From assembly GCF_022201045.2 (NCBI RefSeq), contig NC_068563.1:22355001-22419000 (forward strand): a DNA stretch of 64,000 nucleotides, in the 5' to 3' direction. This DNA is from Citrus sinensis (Eukaryota; Streptophyta; Magnoliopsida; Sapindales; Rutaceae). The notes beneath the pieces were generated by a model. The model was not told the DNA's origin and did no database searches. It saw nothing but the letters and a program-made list of their open reading frames with translations. Both the position numbers and the translations under genes were made by a program. The number at the start of each line of letters is the position of its first letter. Positions within the stretch are counted from its first letter, which is position 1. Positions 59,897 to 64,000 of the stretch are shown one piece after another.

Positions 59897-62800
59897 CTAA
59901 TCAACGTTTTCAACCAATGTTTCCTCATTGATATCAGTTCGGATGTAAGCTAAATCGTCATCACTCATTTTATCAAATGACTTAACAGATGGCATCAAAT
60001 TGCTAGAATTTTGATGTTCTAACATGATGTCACCTAGATCTTCTCTTGAATCATCTATATATTCCCTACGTGGATTCACTATCACAATAGACCACCTTGG
60101 ATCGAGTTGATCTTCAGCATAAAATACTTGTATCGGTTGAGAAGCCAAAATAAAACAATCATCTTTATGGCCTATCCTATTAAGGTTTACCAACGTAGCT
60201 CCTAGCTCATCGTTTTTTATCCCATGATTGTTTTCAACCCAATCACACTTAAATACAGGAATCTTGAACTTGTTGTAATCAAGCTCCCATATCTCTTGTA
60301 TAACTCCATAAAATGACATATTTGCCACCACATGATTCTTATCTTTAGCACTTGAAATCTGAAATGTGTTTGCCTCTAAATAGACTCCACTGTTCTGTAC
60401 AACTCGTAAGTCATCACGTTCTTTGGTATGAAAACGATAACCATTAATTTCATAGCCTTGGTACTTTATCACTTCAGGGCGAGGTCCATGTGCAATCCAC
60501 CTTAAGGCTTCCGAGATATTGTTCCTTGATTCGTTAAGTTGAATTTCAACCTATATGATAGTAATAAAAAATGTATATAAATAATATACAAATATCTTAG
60601 AATAACAAAAAACTGTTTATGGATGAACTATATAGTTAATTACTTTTTGACGCAACCAATATATGAAAGTCCTATTATGTTCATCCTGTAGCCATTTTTT
60701 CTTCTTTGACTTTGCTGGATATTTCTTCTTCAAGAACTCCATATGCTCTCTAAGATATCAAAGATGAAATAAGAATGATTATAACTATTACAGAAAATAT
60801 AACTAATATATATAAGATAAAGGAAATAGTTACTAACATGATATACGGCTGAACTTCATTTGTATTTTCCAGTACATATCTATGTGCCTGCACCCATAAT
60901 TTACGATCTATTCTAACAACACATCCTCCTGGTAAAGGTAATCCAACATCAGATCTGTATTTTTTCGGTGGAATGCCAATTGCATCAACTTCAGATAAGT
61001 ATTCTATGCAGAACTCAATAGCCTCTTCAGCTATATATGATTCAGCAATGCAACCCTCTGGTTTATCTCGATTTCGTACATAATCCTTCAATATTTTCAT
61101 TTGCCTCTCAAACGGATACATCCATCGGAGGTAAACAGGTCCACAGAGTTTGACTTCTCTAACAAGGTGCACTGGTAAGTGAATCATAATATCAAAGAAA
61201 GCTGGCAAGAAATATTTTTCTAACAAGCATATAGTATTCACCAAATCTGCTTGCATTTGATCCAATTTTGACACATCCACTACTTTACTGCACAGGTTGC
61301 TAAAAAAAGCACAAAATCTTATTATTACATATCTAACATGTTTTGGTAACAAGGATCGTATTGCTAAAGGAAGCAATTGTTGCATCAAAGCATGACAATC
61401 ATGAGATTTCAAGCCATAGAGTTTCAAATCTTGCAATGAGATTAGATTTCTAAAATTTGAACAATAGCCATCAGGAACCTTAAGTTCAAACAATGTCTTA
61501 CAAAATTTTTTCTTTTCTTCCCTTGACAAAGTATAACACGCAGGAGGTAATTTTGTTCCATTTTGGCCAACTCTTGGCAGTAATTCTTTCCTTACACCCA
61601 TTTCATCTAGATCCATACGAGCTGCAAAACCATCTTTTGATTTCCCTGGAATGTCAAGTAAAGTCCCCACAAGACTTTCACACACATTCTTTTCAATAAG
61701 CATAACATCAAGAGTGTGTCTAACATATAAAGACTTCCAATAATCAAGTTCAAAAAAAATAGATTTTTTCTTCCAGCAAACTCTTTCATTGATATCAGTT
61801 GCACGACTATTTGCTTTTTTTTTCCCTAACGAGAAATTTAATCTTTGAACTCGTGCCAAGATTTCCTCCCCTTTCAGCGGTTCTGGAGCAATTTCAATTT
61901 CCTCTTCATTATTAAATGCCTTCCTCTGAAACCGATATGGATGATATCGTGGTAAAAATCTTCTATGACCGATATAAGACATTTTTTTACTATGGCCGAG
62001 CCGAACTGCACATGTTTTTTCACTACAAATTGGACATGCTTTATATCCTTTTACAGTGCAACCAGCCAAGTTTCCATAAGCAGGAAAATCATTTATCGTC
62101 CACATTAAAATAGCTTTCAATGTGAAAGACTCTTGACGATAAGCATCATAAGCTTCAATGCCTACCTCCCACAATATTTTAAGATCATCAATCAATGGAG
62201 CTAAGTAGACATCAATATCATTACCAGGCTGTTTGGGACCTGAAATTAATAATGTCAACATCATAAATTTCCTCTTCATACAAAGCCATGGAGGAAGATT
62301 ATATGTCACTACTATGACGGGCCAACAACTATACCTACTACTAAGAGAATTATATGGATTAATCCCGTCTGCAGATAATGCAAGTCGCAAGTTCCTTGGT
62401 TAAACTCCAAAATCAGGCCATAAGTGATCTATTAGTTTCCATGCTGGAGTATCTACAGGATGACGTAATAGTCCATCAGTTTCCCTTTGAGTGGCATGCC
62501 ATGTTAGATTTTTTGAAGTTTCAACACTTCGAAACATTCTTTTAAACCTTGGGATTGGTGGGAAATACCATAAAACCTTTGCTGGAACACCAATCTTCAT
62601 CTCAGTTGAATTTTTTTTCAACTTCCACCTTGCTGCACCACAATTAGGACATATAACAGCATCTTTATAGTCCTTTCTATAAAGTATACAGTCATTTGGA
62701 CATGCATGTATCTTCTCATACTCCATCCCTAATGCATTTAAGGTTTTTTTTGCCTCGTACATTGAACAAGGCATTTCATTATTGTCAGGCAACATTTCTC

Positions 62801-63317
62801 TTAACAATTTTAACAAATCTGAAAAGCCTCGGTCTGACCACCCATTTCTTGCTTTTAGGCTGTACAATTTTACCAATGCAGATAATTTTGTAAACTTACT
62901 ACAACCTGGGTATAACTTTTTCTCAGCATCAGCCAATAAATTCTCAAATTGTTTAGGGTTGTTTTCAAAATGATCATAAGCTCCTTGAATCATCTCTACA
63001 GTGCTGGCCACAGATTCGGTTTCAAAGGCTCTTGTTTCAAATTCTCTTGTAGATTGAGTGTTGCTAGTAGTTGATAGCTTCTTAACAACCTTTTCTCCAT
63101 GCAAAATCCAATTATTGTAACTTTGGTCTATACCATTCAAATACAAATGGTCTCTAATCTCATCAACAGTCTGATGTTTCACATTTCCACATTTCATACA
63201 TGGACATAGTATGTGATTAGAATTTGTTGCATGAACCATTGCAAAATCTATAAATCTTTCAACACCAATCTCATAATCTTTTGATCTTCGATCCATAGAC
63301 ATCCAAGATTTGTCCAT
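59897..63317 (-). pseudogene. CACTA TNP2 transposase with a single nonsense codon
   Basis: Three coding exons, 63317-60838, 60749-60644 and 60550-59897, join to 1,079 codons plus stop. A start at MDKSWMSMDRRSKDYEIGVE is chosen because an AG splice site directly precedes it. Domains in order: transposase-associated domain (1-75, CPCMKCGN), a Cys-rich segment (CPNDC...CPNCG, about 200-230), the Transposase_21/TNP2 core (about 290-520), DUF4218 (LKSHDCHALMQQLLP, about 640) and DUF4216 (EIWELDYNKFKIPVFKCDW, about 945-965). Codon 306 is TAA (62402-62400), right after WPDFGV and before PRNLRLALSADGINPY, so translation stops before the catalytic core. The rest of the frame is open. TNP2 cuts the element ends; this copy needs readthrough or a partner elsewhere. 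Confidence 0.88.
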
Positions 63318-63344
63318 TCTGAATGTAAAATATAAATATATCAT

Positions 63345-64000
63345 TCTAAAACATTTTCCATAATTTCCTTCTAAGTATCTATGTCCTAATTTGAGAAAAA
63401 GTAAAACATAGGACCTTAATATTATTATTCTATCAAAATAATATCAATAAAAACATTAATTTACTAAAGCACATAACATAATAAATTGACCAAAGCTTAA
63501 TGGTCATGAAGTGTCAGGGACTAAACACAAAAGCACAACAAAATGGATTGCTACGGTGGAGAGCATTTGTATTCAGTGCTAAGCATATATATGATGACAA
63601 GTATAAACATCTGAATTTTTTAAAAATATGTATCAGTTTCTGAAACTAACATTATTTCTCTTATTAATATTTGTTCATATATTAGATTCAAGATGTTTTA
63701 TTAATTAATTATTAAATTGTATACTTTATGTCTTTATTTCTATATTACTTGTATTAAAAATAAATAAGTTAAAATAATAATTTTTATAATTATATACTCT
63801 ATTAAATTATAATCTCTTTATAGTAATAAAATTATTTTGATTCTAATAATATGATTATAATTATAGGTAGATTTTACAATATTCTATATGATACTAAAGG
63901 AAAGAGGATGAAATGATTAATTAATATTGTAATATCACATAATATTATATAAATGCTTATTCTATTAATTCTCCGTTAGTTTTTATTTTTTTAATAAGAA
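63345..64000. other. 5' leader/promoter side of TNP2
   Basis: AT-rich, non-coding. The polypyrimidine stretch and CATTCAG just before the TNP2 start look like the 3' end of a leader intron. 63728-63850 is a copy of the dispersed repeat at 52337-52455. No CACTA terminus seen. Confidence 0.45.

Larger units (their letters stand above)
55305..64000 (-). mobile_element. CACTA (En/Spm) transposon, extends past the window
   Basis: The terminal inverted repeat CACTACTACAAAAA opens the element at 55305, followed by subterminal motif copies. Two minus-strand genes follow: a TNP2 transposase and a TNPA-position gene fused to a Ulp1 protease. The gene order is as in autonomous CACTA elements, with TNP2 nearest the far end. 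The opposite terminus (TTTTTGTAGTAGTG) is not seen up to 64000, so it lies outside or has been lost. The 3-bp target duplication therefore cannot be checked. One nonsense codon in TNP2 is the only coding defect found. Confidence 0.88.

Noticed and set aside
1-64000. CRISPR arrays, operons, rRNA genes, tRNA genes
   Set aside because: The window is plant nuclear DNA; direct repeats seen are transposon or microsatellite repeats, and I recognised no tRNA or rRNA gene by eye. A tRNA scan would be needed to exclude tRNAs fully.

Overview
The window is plant nuclear DNA from a eudicot, probably a woody species. The evidence is multi-exon genes with AT-rich introns, chloroplast PsbW with its transit peptide, PRA1, prefoldin 4, DRIP-type RING and PR-4 genes, and plant Ty1/copia, LINE, Helitron, CACTA and MITE elements. 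The protein flavour reminds me of Citrus, but the species cannot be fixed from sequence alone.

Layout. 1-3.8 kb holds an RNase H relic, a PIF/Harbinger-like MITE and a Mutator-like MITE. 3.80-11.59 kb is one old Ty1/copia retrotransposon with TSD TAAAG. It was later hit by a solo LTR (TSD CTTAT) in integrase and by a hAT MITE (8-bp TSD) inside the codons of the reverse-transcriptase active site. Its 3' LTR ends 227 bp before the start codon of an ankyrin-TPR gene (TPR10-like, 13 exons, 11.82-17.72 kb). A non-autonomous Helitron with an internal tandem array and a nested MITE fills 18.39-21.27 kb. A single-exon PRA1 gene follows at 21.9 kb; its own last ~100 bp is repeated in degenerate form three times downstream. 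Prefoldin subunit 4 (24.6-26.5 kb) and a DRIP-type RING E3 ligase (28.0-32.4 kb) lie on the minus strand. 32.9-38.5 kb is repeat-rich and gene-free. PsbW sits at 38.5-39.5 kb on the plus strand.

39.8-42.5 kb is a 5'-truncated LINE. It abuts a minus-strand defence cluster at 42.8-54.6 kb: two barwin-only PR-4 genes, one hevein+barwin PR-4 gene and one stand-alone hevein-domain gene. Shared flanks show tandem duplication, and the domains have been lost cleanly. From 55.3 kb to the window edge runs a CACTA (En/Spm) transposon. It carries a TNP2 transposase with a single nonsense codon and a second, 12-exon, fully open gene joining a plant-transposase-like N-terminal region to a Ulp1 cysteine-protease domain with its catalytic residues intact.

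How parts act together. The host genes are unrelated housekeeping, stress and photosynthesis genes, apart from the PR-4/hevein cluster, which looks like a co-regulated chitin-binding/defence set with matching TATA boxes. The mobile DNA forms distinct layers, and target duplications resolve the order of several insertions.
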